A stretch of 64,000 bases of DNA from Gillisella vitis (GTDB lineage: Bacteria > Pseudomonadota > Alphaproteobacteria > Rhizobiales > Rhizobiaceae): positions 434,001 to 498,000 of the forward strand of contig WPHV01000001.1 of assembly GCA_009744235.1 (NCBI GenBank), given 5' to 3'. Each line of letters begins with the position of its first letter. The first letter of the stretch is position 1. The notes beneath the pieces were generated by a model. That model saw nothing but the letters and a program-made list of their open reading frames with translations. It had not been told where the DNA came from and searched no databases. A program made the position numbers and the translations under genes. Positions 46,068 to 54,900 of this stretch are shown one piece after another.

Positions 46068-47321
46068 ATGACGGCTCACCCCGGTGCGAACCTGCGCGTA
46101 AATGCTGACCGGCTGTGGGACAGCCTGATGGACATGGCCAAGATTGGCCCCGGCATTGCTGGCGGCAACAACCGCCAAACCTTGACGGATGAGGATGCCG
46201 AAGGCCGCGCCCTGTTTCAAACATGGTGCGAAGCCGCAGGCATGACCATGGGCTTGGACCAGATGGGCACGATGTTTGCCACCCGCCCCGGCACCGACCC
46301 GGATGCCCTGCCCGTTTATGTTGGTTCCCACCTCGACACCCAACCCACCGGCGGCAAATATGATGGCGTGTTGGGCGTGCTGGCAGCGCTGGAAGTGGTG
46401 CGCTCGATGAACGACCTTGGCGTTAAAACCAAGCACCCGATTGTTGTCACCAACTGGGCCAATGAAGAGGGTGCGCGCTTTGCCCCCGCCATGCTGGCCT
46501 CTGGCGTGTTTGCTGGCATGCATACGCTGGATTACGCCTATTCGCGCAAAGACCCCGACGGAAAATCTTACGGCGATGAGCTGAAGCGCATTGGCTGGCT
46601 GGGCGACGAAGAAGTGGGGGCGCGCAAAATGCACGCCTATTTCGAATATCACATCGAACAAGGGCCGATTCTTGAAGCTGAGAACAAGCAAATCGGCGTT
46701 GTTACCCACTGTCAGGGCCTGTGGTGGCTGGAATTTACCCTCACAGGCCGCGAGGCGCATACCGGCTCTACCCCGATGAACCTTCGCGTCAACGCTGGAC
46801 TTGCCATGAGCCGGATCATCGAGATGGTGCAGGATGTGGCGATGAGCGAACAGCCGGGTGCAGTTGGCGGCGTCGGCCAAGTGTTCTTCTCACCCAACTC
46901 GCGCAATGTGCTGCCGGGCAAAGTGGTGTTCACGGTGGATATTCGCACGCCAAGCCAAGACAAGCTCGACCGGATGCGGGAGAAAATCGAAGCGGAAGCG
47001 GCAACAATCTGCGAAGCGCTGGGTGTTGGCTGCTCGGTGGAAGCCGTCGGCCATTTCGACCCCGTCACCTTTGATCCCACACTGGTGGGCCGCGTGCGCG
47101 ATGCCGCCGAGCGGTTGGGCTATAGCCACATGAACATCATTTCCGGCGCTGGCCACGATGCCTGCTGGGCAGCACGGGTTGCGCCATCGACGATGATCAT
47201 GTGTCCTTGCGTGGGCGGGCTTTCGCATAATGAGGCGGAAGAGATTTCCAAGGAGTGGGCTGGTGCTGGGTGTGATGTGTTGTTGCACGCGGTGCTGGAG
47301 ACGGCGGAGGTTGTGGGGTGA
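46068..47321 (+). CDS. Zn amidohydrolase, probable beta-ureidopropionase
   Basis: 417 residues of the M20/allantoate-amidohydrolase family. Metal ligands: GSHLDTQPTGGKYDGVLGV (His, Asp) and NEEGARF (Glu), with HIEQGPILE and an C-terminal GAGHDACW. Family members cleave N-carbamoyl amino acids or allantoate. Next to rutR and hydA the likely substrate is N-carbamoyl-beta-alanine (and its methyl form), giving beta-alanine, CO2 and ammonia; this is inference, since allantoate is also possible in a genome with uraD and puuE. The start at 46068 has AGGAT upstream. Confidence 0.88.
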   Translation: MTAHPGANLRVNADRLWDSLMDMAKIGPGIAGGNNRQTLTDEDAEGRALFQTWCEAAGMTMGLDQMGTMFATRPGTDPDALPVYVGSHLDTQPTGGKYDGVLGVLAALEVVRSMNDLGVKTKHPIVVTNWANEEGARFAPAMLASGVFAGMHTLDYAYSRKDPDGKSYGDELKRIGWLGDEEVGARKMHAYFEYHIEQGPILEAENKQIGVVTHCQGLWWLEFTLTGREAHTGSTPMNLRVNAGLAMSRIIEMVQDVAMSEQPGAVGGVGQVFFSPNSRNVLPGKVVFTVDIRTPSQDKLDRMREKIEAEAATICEALGVGCSVEAVGHFDPVTFDPTLVGRVRDAAERLGYSHMNIISGAGHDACWAARVAPSTMIMCPCVGGLSHNEAEEISKEWAGAGCDVLLHAVLETAEVVG

Positions 47322-47352
47322 TGGACAGCATGATCGTTTTGATCTGCCGCCT

Positions 47353-47397
47353 ACCCCCCTCTGCCCTGCCGGGCATCTCCCCCTCAAGGGGGGAGAT
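47353..47397. repeat. Interspersed palindromic repeat, copy 1
   Basis: ACCCCCCTCTGCCCTGCC then GGGCATCTCCCCC-TCAA-GGGGGGAGAT. It contains a hairpin of about 9 base pairs. This kind of sequence recurs between genes in many alphaproteobacteria (RIME-like, from memory). Confidence 0.7.
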
Positions 47398-47485
47398 CGA
47401 TTCTGGGTTTGCCCCTTACACCTCTTTTTTGTCGCGCATCGGAGATCCCGACGCTTGAAGAAAAACAAGGCGTTTCCTCTATCCA

Positions 47486-47528
47486 ATCTCCCCCTTGAGG
47501 GGGAGATGGCTGGCAAGCCAGAGGGGGT
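47486..47528. repeat. Interspersed palindromic repeat, copy 2 (inverted)
   Basis: An inverted, partly diverged copy of the element at 47353-47397, 88 bases away, with its own 9-base-pair hairpin (ATCTCCCCC/GGGGGAGAT). Both copies sit in the gap between the amidohydrolase and hydA. Confidence 0.7.
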
Positions 47529-47583
47529 GAACGGCAAATTGAAAGCTTGATTGGCAACCAAAAACAAACACGGGTGAATACAC

Positions 47584-49038
47584 ATGAGCACAGTCATCAA
47601 AGGCGGCACTATTGTAACAGCCGATCTCACCTACAAGGCCGATGTCAAAATCGCGGGCGGGATCATCACCGAAATCGGCCTCGACCTTTCCGCCGATACC
47701 GCGCTGGATGCCTCCGGCTGTTACATCATGCCGGGTGGCATCGATCCGCATGTGCATCTGGAAATGCCGTTTATGGGCACCTATTCCGCCGATGATTTTG
47801 AAAGCGGCACCCGCGCAGGCTTGGCTGGCGGCACCACCATGGTGGTGGATTTCTGTCTGCCCGATCCCGGCCAATCACTGCTGGAAGCGCTGACCCGCTG
47901 GGACAATAAATCCACCCGCGCCAATTGCGATTACTCCTTCCACATGGCCATCACCTCATGGGATGAGCGCATTTTCAACGAAATGCAGACCATTGTGCAA
48001 GACAAGGGCATCAACACCTTCAAACACTTCATGGCCTATAAGGGGGCCTTGATGGTGAATGATGATGAGATGTTCGCCTCCTTCTCCCGCTGTGCCGAAC
48101 TGGGCGCGCTGCCGCTGGTGCATGCTGAAAATGGCGATGTGGTCGCGGCCATGTCGGCCAAGTTACTTGCAGAAGGCAATGACGGGCCGGAGGCGCACGC
48201 CTATTCCCGCCCGGCTGAAGTGGAAGGCGAAGCCACCAACCGCGCCATCATGCTGGCCGATATGGCGGGCGTTCCGCTCTATGTGGTGCATACCTCTTGC
48301 GAACAAGCCCATGAAGCCATACGCCGCGCCCGGCAAAAGGGCATGCGGGTCTATGGCGAGCCACTGATTCAGCATCTGACACTGGATGAAAGCGAATATT
48401 TCGACAAGGATTGGGACCACGCCGCCCGCCGGGTGATGTCGCCGCCGTTCCGCAACAAGCAGCATCAGGATAGCCTCTGGGCTGGCCTGCAATCCGGCTC
48501 GCTGTCGTGCGTTGCCACCGACCATTGCGCTTTTACCACCGAGCAGAAGCGGTTTGGCGTCGGCAATTTCACCAAAATCCCCAACGGCACCGGCGGCCTG
48601 GAAGATCGCCTGCCGATGCTGTGGACCTATGGCGTGGCCACGGGCCGTCTGACCATGAACGAATTCGTGGCCGTCACCTCCACCAACATCGCCAAAATCC
48701 TCAATATCTATCCGAAAAAGGGCGCGATCCTTGTGGGGGCCGATGCCGATATTGTGGTGTGGGACCCAAAACGCTCCAAGACCATCTCGGCCAGCAACCA
48801 GCAATCGGCCATTGATTACAATGTGTTCGAGGGCAAAACCGTCACCGGCCTGCCGCGCTTCACCCTGACCCGTGGTGTAGTGGCGATTGAGGAAAGCACG
48901 GTGAAAACGCAGGAAGGCCACGGCAAGTTTGTGAAGCGCGAGCCTTATCCGGCGGTGAGCAAGGCGCTGTCTACGTGGAAGGAGCTCGTCTCACCGCGTA
49001 AAGTGGAACGGACGGGCATTCCGGCGAGCGGGGTATGA
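47584..49038 (+). CDS. hydA: Dihydropyrimidinase
   Basis: 484 residues of the D-hydantoinase/dihydropyrimidinase family. Metal-binding IDPHVHLEMPF (HxH), carbamylated lysine in FKHFMAYKGALMVND, histidines in VHAENGD and YVVHTSC, and Asp in ATDHCAF. Opens dihydrouracil or dihydrothymine to the N-carbamoyl amino acid. It lies after the amidohydrolase on the same strand; the two repeats in between may act on the transcript. It overlaps the next gene by 4 bases (ATGA). Confidence 0.95.
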   Translation: MSTVIKGGTIVTADLTYKADVKIAGGIITEIGLDLSADTALDASGCYIMPGGIDPHVHLEMPFMGTYSADDFESGTRAGLAGGTTMVVDFCLPDPGQSLLEALTRWDNKSTRANCDYSFHMAITSWDERIFNEMQTIVQDKGINTFKHFMAYKGALMVNDDEMFASFSRCAELGALPLVHAENGDVVAAMSAKLLAEGNDGPEAHAYSRPAEVEGEATNRAIMLADMAGVPLYVVHTSCEQAHEAIRRARQKGMRVYGEPLIQHLTLDESEYFDKDWDHAARRVMSPPFRNKQHQDSLWAGLQSGSLSCVATDHCAFTTEQKRFGVGNFTKIPNGTGGLEDRLPMLWTYGVATGRLTMNEFVAVTSTNIAKILNIYPKKGAILVGADADIVVWDPKRSKTISASNQQSAIDYNVFEGKTVTGLPRFTLTRGVVAIEESTVKTQEGHGKFVKREPYPAVSKALSTWKELVSPRKVERTGIPASGV

Positions 49039-49562
49039 GGGTGAGCAAACTCAAGATGATGAGGGCTTATCTGGGCGCTGTAATCACAGGGCTAATGGTT
49101 TTCGCTCTCATCATGTTGCCAATATTTCTCTTACCTTTGATGACTTCAAGTGAAACAAAATTCTCAACCGATGCGGTTTTAAACGGATCAGTTGGCTCAT
49201 TTATATTAATTCTTATGTTTCTTGGATATGGACTTCCAATATCCTTCATCACAGCCGCACCTTTTACTTTAATATGCATTTCCCTTATCGGAATTGCATG
49301 GAACGCAACGCATAGGAATTCCATTATTCTAGGTGCGCTATGCCCACTCGTATCGACAGCATTTTTCACCATACTGTTTATCATGCCGACGACGTCACCA
49401 CCTGATCCTGAAAGCAACCGATTTAACGACTATATTTTACCGGCTCTGGTCGTAGGTGCCGCATTGATCCCAAGCGGTGCCGTCGCCGGATCGGTTTTCT
49501 GGCGTCTGGGACTGAGACCGAAGACCTCTCCATCCCAACCCGTTCTTCAGGTTACATCATGA
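49035..49562 (+). CDS. Small membrane protein of unknown family
   Basis: 175 residues with four or five predicted membrane helices (for example YLGAVITGLMVFALIMLPIF, PFTLICISLIGIAWNA). I do not recognise a family. It starts within the hydA stop (ATGA) and ends 16 bases before the ABC ATPase gene, so it is in the operon. The base composition is clearly more AT-rich than its neighbours, suggesting later acquisition. Confidence 0.65.
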   Translation: MRVSKLKMMRAYLGAVITGLMVFALIMLPIFLLPLMTSSETKFSTDAVLNGSVGSFILILMFLGYGLPISFITAAPFTLICISLIGIAWNATHRNSIILGALCPLVSTAFFTILFIMPTTSPPDPESNRFNDYILPALVVGAALIPSGAVAGSVFWRLGLRPKTSPSQPVLQVTS

Positions 49563-49578
49563 GACATGGAATATCGTC

Positions 49579-50370
49579 ATGACAACATCCCCCTATTCCG
49601 TCGTCTCCGCCAAAGATCTCTGTCTGACCTTCCAGACCAATGATGGGCCGGTGCATGCGCTGTCCAACGTGGATCTGGAGGTGAAAAAGGGCGATTTTGT
49701 TTCCTTCATCGGCCCATCCGGCTGTGGCAAAACCACGTTTTTGCGGGTAATCGCGGACCTTGAAAAGCACACCAGCGGCACCATCACCGTGAATGGCATG
49801 ACGCCGGAGAATGCGCGCAAGGAACGCTCCTATGGCTATGTGTTTCAGGCAGCAGCGCTTTATCCGTGGCGCACCATTGAGCAAAACATTGCTCTGCCGC
49901 TGGAGATCATGGCCTATAGCCCGGATGAGAAGAAAAAGCGGATTGAGCAGACGCTGGAACTGGTCAATCTCGCAGGCTTTGGCAAAAAATTCCCCTGGCA
50001 GCTTTCTGGCGGCATGCAGCAGCGCGCTTCGATTGCCCGCGCGCTGGCCTTTGATGCTGATCTGTTGTTGATGGATGAGCCATTTGGGGCGCTGGATGAA
50101 ATTGTCCGCGATCACTTGAACGAGCAATTGCTAAAGCTCTGGGATCGTACCAACAAAACCATCTGTTTTGTCACGCACTCGATCCCAGAGGCCGTTTATC
50201 TCTCCACCAAAATCGTCGTCATGAGCCCCCGGCCCGGTCGCGTGACCGATGTGATTGAATCCACCCTGCCACGGGAGCGACCACTGGATATTCGAGAAAG
50301 CCCGGAGTTTCTGGCCATTGCCCATCGGGTGCGCGAGGGTTTGCGGGCGGGGCATAGTTATGAGGAATAG
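49579..50370 (+). CDS. ABC transporter ATP-binding protein (nitrate/taurine/thiamine-precursor type)
   Basis: 263 residues. Walker A GPSGCGKTTF, Q-loop FQAAALYPW, signature LSGGMQQRASIARA, Walker B LLLMDEPFGALDE and H-loop VTHSIPEAVYLS. It powers the two permeases that follow. It overlaps the first permease by 11 bases. Confidence 0.94.
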   Translation: MTTSPYSVVSAKDLCLTFQTNDGPVHALSNVDLEVKKGDFVSFIGPSGCGKTTFLRVIADLEKHTSGTITVNGMTPENARKERSYGYVFQAAALYPWRTIEQNIALPLEIMAYSPDEKKKRIEQTLELVNLAGFGKKFPWQLSGGMQQRASIARALAFDADLLLMDEPFGALDEIVRDHLNEQLLKLWDRTNKTICFVTHSIPEAVYLSTKIVVMSPRPGRVTDVIESTLPRERPLDIRESPEFLAIAHRVREGLRAGHSYEE

Positions 50371-51226
50371 ACTGCTCCCCATCCTCACCGTCATCCTTGC
50401 CATCCTGATCATCTGGCATGTGTTTGTGGTTATTCTCAACGCGCCCTTTGTGCGCGATCAGGCAGCGCGGGCGGGTGAGACAATCACCACCGCGCAAGTG
50501 ATTGAGCAGACCTTCAATCAGGAACGCCCTGTCCTTCCCGCCCCGCACCAGATTATTGCCGAGCTGTGGGATACGGTGATTGATAAGCCAATTACCTCCA
50601 AGCGCAGCCTTGTGTATCACGCATGGATCACCCTTTCCGCCACGCTCATGGGCTTTGGCATGGGCACAGCCCTTGGCATTTTGCTGGCCATTGCCATTGT
50701 GCATAATCGCGCCGTCGATAAATCGCTGATGCCGTGGGTGATTGCCAGCCAGACCATTCCGATCATTGCCGTGGCCCCGATGATTATAGTGGTGCTGAAC
50801 GCCGTTGGAATTTCCGGCCTGATGCCGAAAGCGCTGATTTCCACCTATCTTTCCTTCTTTCCGGTGGTGGTGGGCATGGTCAAAGGTCTGCGTAGCCCGG
50901 ATGCTATTTTGATTGATCTGATGCGCACATATTATGCCAGCAACACCCAGACATTTTGGAAACTCCGCATGCCTGCTGCCATGCCCTATCTGTTTACCTC
51001 GCTGAAAGTGGCCATTGCCATTTCACTGGTGGGAGCCATTGTGGGGGAATTGCCGACGGGTGCGGTCGCGGGCCTCGGCGCACGGCTGCTGTCTGGCTCT
51101 TACTATGGTCAGACGGTGCAAATCTGGGCAGCGCTGTTTATGGCGGCGGGGTTGGCGGCGCTGTTGGTGGCCATCGTCGGGCTTGCCCACACGGCGGTGT
51201 TGAAACGCATGGGAGAGCGGGCATGA
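50360..51226 (+). CDS. ABC transporter permease 1
   Basis: 288 residues, binding-protein-dependent permease with the EAA-like loop DLMRTYYASNTQTFWKLRMP that contacts the ATPase. An N-terminal helix (ILTVILAILIIWHVFVVIL) is followed by a periplasmic stretch and five core helices. The ATG at 50360 overlaps the ATPase gene; the next permease overlaps by ATGA. Confidence 0.9.
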   Translation: MRNRLLPILTVILAILIIWHVFVVILNAPFVRDQAARAGETITTAQVIEQTFNQERPVLPAPHQIIAELWDTVIDKPITSKRSLVYHAWITLSATLMGFGMGTALGILLAIAIVHNRAVDKSLMPWVIASQTIPIIAVAPMIIVVLNAVGISGLMPKALISTYLSFFPVVVGMVKGLRSPDAILIDLMRTYYASNTQTFWKLRMPAAMPYLFTSLKVAIAISLVGAIVGELPTGAVAGLGARLLSGSYYGQTVQIWAALFMAAGLAALLVAIVGLAHTAVLKRMGERA

Positions 51227-52092
51227 GTGGTTATCTGCTGTTTGCGCTGATCTTCTGGCTTGTCGCATGGGGCGTGAACGAATGGCTGGTGCGGCAACGC
51301 TTTGCTGCCCTGCCCGCCCAACGCGCCGCCAATATTGCCGTGCCGTTGCTGTTTGGCGTGACGCTGCTGGTCATCTGGGAATGCGTGGTGCGCGGCTTTG
51401 ACATCCCCTCCATTCTGCTGCCCGCCCCCAGCATGATCTGGACCCGGCTGATCCATTCCCTGCCCATCCTCTGGGCCGATTTTCAGCAGACGTTTTTGAA
51501 ATCGGTGCTGACCGGCTATGTCGCAGGCTGCGGCCTTGGCTTTATCGTCGCGGTGCTAATTGATCGCTCACCCTTTTTGAAACAAGGCCTGTTGCCGATT
51601 GGCAATTTCGTCTCGGCCCTTCCGGTGGTGGGCGTGGCCCCAATCATGGTGATGTGGTTCGGGTTTGATTGGCCGTCAAAAGTCGCGGTCGTGGTGATCA
51701 TGACCTTCTTCCCCATGCTGGTAAACACCGTGCAGGGCCTGTCTGCGGCAAGCCCCATGGAGCGCGATTTGATGCGCACCTATGCCGCCAGTTGGTGGCA
51801 GACGTTGATCAAGCTCCGGCTTCCCGCCGCATGGCCGTTTATCTTCAACGCCTTGAAAATCAATTCGACACTGGCGCTGATTGGGGCGATTGTGGCCGAG
51901 TTTTTCGGCACCCCCATCGTCGGCATGGGCTTTCGCATTTCCACCGAGGTTGGCCGCAGCAATGTGGATATGGTCTGGGCCGAAATTGCGGTGGCGGCGC
52001 TGGCTGGTTCTGTTTTCTATGGTTTGGTGGCACTGGCTGAAAAAGCCGTCACCTTCTGGCATCCGTCTGTCCGTGGTGGCCAGACTCGATAA
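51223..52092 (+). CDS. ABC transporter permease 2
   Basis: 289 residues with the coupling loop DLMRTYAASWWQTLIKLRLP, closely parallel to permease 1, so a heterodimeric channel is expected. Helices include AANIAVPLLFGVTLLVIWEC and VAVVVIMTFFPMLVNTVQG. The binding-protein gene follows 19 bases later. Confidence 0.9.
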   Translation: MSGYLLFALIFWLVAWGVNEWLVRQRFAALPAQRAANIAVPLLFGVTLLVIWECVVRGFDIPSILLPAPSMIWTRLIHSLPILWADFQQTFLKSVLTGYVAGCGLGFIVAVLIDRSPFLKQGLLPIGNFVSALPVVGVAPIMVMWFGFDWPSKVAVVVIMTFFPMLVNTVQGLSAASPMERDLMRTYAASWWQTLIKLRLPAAWPFIFNALKINSTLALIGAIVAEFFGTPIVGMGFRISTEVGRSNVDMVWAEIAVAALAGSVFYGLVALAEKAVTFWHPSVRGGQTR

Positions 52093-52111
52093 CACAAGAG
52101 AGGGAACGATA

Positions 52112-53104
52112 ATGAAAAGCAAAATTGCTTCACTGTTGATGGCTGGCACCGTGTCATTGCTGGCCGTGCAGGCCCATGCCGCCGATAAGCTGACCCTGCA
52201 ATTGAAATGGGTCACACAAGCACAATTTGCTGGCTATTACGTGGCCAAAGACAAGGGCTATTACAAAGAAGAAGGCCTTGATGTGGACATCAAGCCCGGC
52301 GGCCCGGACATTGCGCCCGCGCAAGTGCTGGCTGGTGGCGGTGCCGATGTGATCGTCGATTGGCTGCCATCTGCCTTGGCCACCCGCGAAAAAGGCGTGC
52401 CGCTAGTCAATATCGCCCAGCCGTTCAAGCATTCAGGCATGATGCTGACCTGTCTGAAGGAAAGCGGTGTCAAGACACCTGCTGATTTCAAGGGCAAGAC
52501 CCTGGGCGTGTGGTTCTTCGGCAATGAATATCCGTTCCTGTCCTGGATGGCACATCTGGGCATCAAGACCGATGGCAGCGCTGATGGCGTGAAAGTGCTG
52601 AAACAGGGCTTCAACGTTGATCCGCTGTTGCAAAAGCAGGCCGCCTGCATTTCCACCATGACCTATAACGAATATTGGCAGGTGATTGATGCTGGTATCA
52701 AGCCGGATCAGCTGATCACCTTCCCCTATGAAAAGGAAGGCGTCGCAACCTTGGAAGACGGCCTCTACGTGCTGGAGCCAAAGCTGAAAGACCCAGCCTT
52801 CAAGGAAAAAATGATCAAGTTCGTCCGCGCCTCCATGAAGGGCTGGAAATGGGCTGAAAAGAACCCGGACGAGGCAGCTGGTATCGTTCTCGACAACGAC
52901 GCCTCCGGCGCCCAGACCGAAAAGCATCAGAAGCGGATGATGAGCGAAGTGGCCAAGCTGACCGAAGGCTCCAAGGGCGCATTGGATGAGGCCGATTATA
53001 AGCGCACCGTGGCCACCCTGCTTGGCGGCGGCTCTGATCCTGTCATATCCAAGGAACCCGTGGGTGCTTATACCCATGAAATCACCGATGCCGCGCTGAA
53101 ATAG
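52112..53104 (+). CDS. NMT1/THI5-like substrate-binding protein
   Basis: 330 residues. A signal peptide (MKSKIASLLMAGTVSLLAVQ, ending AHA) precedes LTLQLKWVTQAQFAGYYVAK, the hallmark of the NMT1/THI5 family that binds pyrimidine-like ligands (HMP precursors, riboflavin relatives). Given hydA, preTA and rutR nearby, pyrimidines or their reduced or opened forms are the likely cargo; inferred. AGAGAGGGA precedes the ATG. Confidence 0.9.
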   Translation: MKSKIASLLMAGTVSLLAVQAHAADKLTLQLKWVTQAQFAGYYVAKDKGYYKEEGLDVDIKPGGPDIAPAQVLAGGGADVIVDWLPSALATREKGVPLVNIAQPFKHSGMMLTCLKESGVKTPADFKGKTLGVWFFGNEYPFLSWMAHLGIKTDGSADGVKVLKQGFNVDPLLQKQAACISTMTYNEYWQVIDAGIKPDQLITFPYEKEGVATLEDGLYVLEPKLKDPAFKEKMIKFVRASMKGWKWAEKNPDEAAGIVLDNDASGAQTEKHQKRMMSEVAKLTEGSKGALDEADYKRTVATLLGGGSDPVISKEPVGAYTHEITDAALK

Positions 53105-53135
53105 TCAGATCAAACTTTCAATTTTATCGTGTATT

Positions 53136-53170
53136 CGCCGCCAGGGTCCTCATCCCGTTCCCTGGCGGCG
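53136..53170 (+). terminator. Hairpin ending the ABC transporter operon
   Basis: Perfect 11-base arms CGCCGCCAGGG (53136-53146) and CCCTGGCGGCG (53160-53170), 31 bases after the stop. No T-run follows. Confidence 0.6.
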
Positions 53171-53655
53171 GGGTTCCCAGAGGCTGACTGAGCGGCCCCG
53201 CTGAGCTTGTTCTAACCCTCTTATTTCATGGGATTTTCATATTGGCACAGGCCCGACTACCGCGTGCGGGCAAAACCGGGTTTACCACACAAGCCGATCC
53301 GCGATCAGGTCGAAGCCGCGCGCTTTCCTTTAACTATTATTGCAATGCAACCTCTTCGCTGCACCGGCTCTATCTGCGGCGGGATTGCGCTGCAACCGGC
53401 CCTGTCGTAACGTAACCCTATTAAAAACCCGGGTTTTCCGTTGATCGACAAACCTGACATTGTATTTAAAGCCATTTCGATAATATTAGCGTATTGTGGG
53501 TTTTCCATAGATCCCCAGGGATTTGAATAGACATGTTTGAAATCGTATCGTCCCTGGTCACAGCGCGCCCCGGGAAAAAGGCTCGCGCCCACCCTGCCTT
53601 CGTCCGCAAGGCCGCGATCCGGCGTGATAAATCAGGCATTCGGAGGAGACCAGGG
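53171..53655. other. Gap upstream of the RND efflux genes
   Basis: 485 bases with no supported gene. It must contain the promoter of the efflux pair. Frames here have no domain. Confidence 0.4.
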
Positions 53656-54888
53656 GTGACGGACAGTCGGGTTGAAACTTTGCGCGTCAGGCCAGTCATG
53701 CTCGTTCTGGCGCTGCTGCTATCGGTTAGCCAGGGCGGTTTTATACCTGCCGCGAACGCGCAATCTCCCGCACCCGCAGTCAGCACCGATGCCCAGCTCC
53801 CGGCCATCGTCGTTGCCGAAGCCAGCACCCAGAGCCTGACCGACAAGGTGATCGGCACCGGCAGCATCAAGGCGGTGGAGGAAATTTACGTCCAGCCTGA
53901 AGTGGATGGAATAGCCATTCGCAATCTCCTGGCCGATGTCGGCGACAAGGTGAAGGCCGGTCAGGTTCTGGCAACGCTGGACGGCGATAGCCTGATCCTG
54001 CAAAAGGCGCAGTATGCCGCCAACCAGGCCAAGGCCGAGGCCTCGCTTGCCCAGTACAAGATCCAGTTGATCGATGCGCAGGCCAGTGCAGCAGAAGCGG
54101 AACGCCAATTGGCGCGCGGCCAGTCACTGGTCTCGGGCGGCACGATTTCTACCGCTCAGGTCCAGCAATATGAGACCTCTGCCATCAATGCCCGCAACAA
54201 GGTGGACAGCGCCCGCCAGTCCATCGCCATTGCCGAGGCCGAATTGAAAGTGGTGATCAGCCAGGTCGCCGATCTTAATCTGAAACTGGCCCGCACCGAT
54301 ATCAAGGCGCCGTTCGGTGGGTTGATCACTGCGCGCAATGCCCGCATCGGCGCCATAGCTGCCGGTTCCGGCCAGCCGCTGTTCACCATTATCCGCGACA
54401 GCAAGATCGAGCTGGTGGCCGAAGTGTCCGAAAGCGATATGCAAAAAATGCGGGTCGGCCAACCGGCCGAAATCGCCATTGCCGGACAGGCAACGCCGAT
54501 CAGCGGCCATGTGCGGCTGATCTCTCCCGCCGTCAGCCCCACGACGAGGCTCGGTGAGGTGCATGTTCTGCTTGATGATAGCGATGCGGCCCGCCAAGGC
54601 ATGTATGCCAGCGCCTTGATCACCATCACCTCCGCCTCGGGCATTGCCCTGCCCTTATCGGCAATCGACAGCGGCAAGGCCGGCAGCTTTACCCGCGTCG
54701 TTGATAATGGCGTGGTCCGGCAGGTGAAAATCGAGACCGGCATTATCGAAAACGGCTTTATCCTGGTGGCATCAGGCGTCAAGCCGGGCGATCTGGTGGT
54801 GCTGAAAGCAGGCGCTTTCGTGCGCGATGGCGACAAGGTCAGGCCGGTGCTTGAAACCGTGAGCCAGACCGGCGCAATATCCAACTGA
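53656..54888 (+). CDS. RND efflux periplasmic adaptor (MFP)
   Basis: 410 residues from a GTG start with GGAGGAG 7 bases upstream; the longer frame from 53533 is not needed. A signal segment (VMLVLALLLSVSQGG) is followed by the lipoyl half-motifs (IYVQPEVDGIAI and LARTDIKAPFGGLI), a helical hairpin of about 100 residues rich in Ala and Gln, and beta-barrel and membrane-proximal domains. It links the RND pump to an outer-membrane channel. No tolC-like gene is adjacent. Confidence 0.92.
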   Translation: MTDSRVETLRVRPVMLVLALLLSVSQGGFIPAANAQSPAPAVSTDAQLPAIVVAEASTQSLTDKVIGTGSIKAVEEIYVQPEVDGIAIRNLLADVGDKVKAGQVLATLDGDSLILQKAQYAANQAKAEASLAQYKIQLIDAQASAAEAERQLARGQSLVSGGTISTAQVQQYETSAINARNKVDSARQSIAIAEAELKVVISQVADLNLKLARTDIKAPFGGLITARNARIGAIAAGSGQPLFTIIRDSKIELVAEVSESDMQKMRVGQPAEIAIAGQATPISGHVRLISPAVSPTTRLGEVHVLLDDSDAARQGMYASALITITSASGIALPLSAIDSGKAGSFTRVVDNGVVRQVKIETGIIENGFILVASGVKPGDLVVLKAGAFVRDGDKVRPVLETVSQTGAISN

Positions 54889-54900
54889 CGAGGCAAGACG

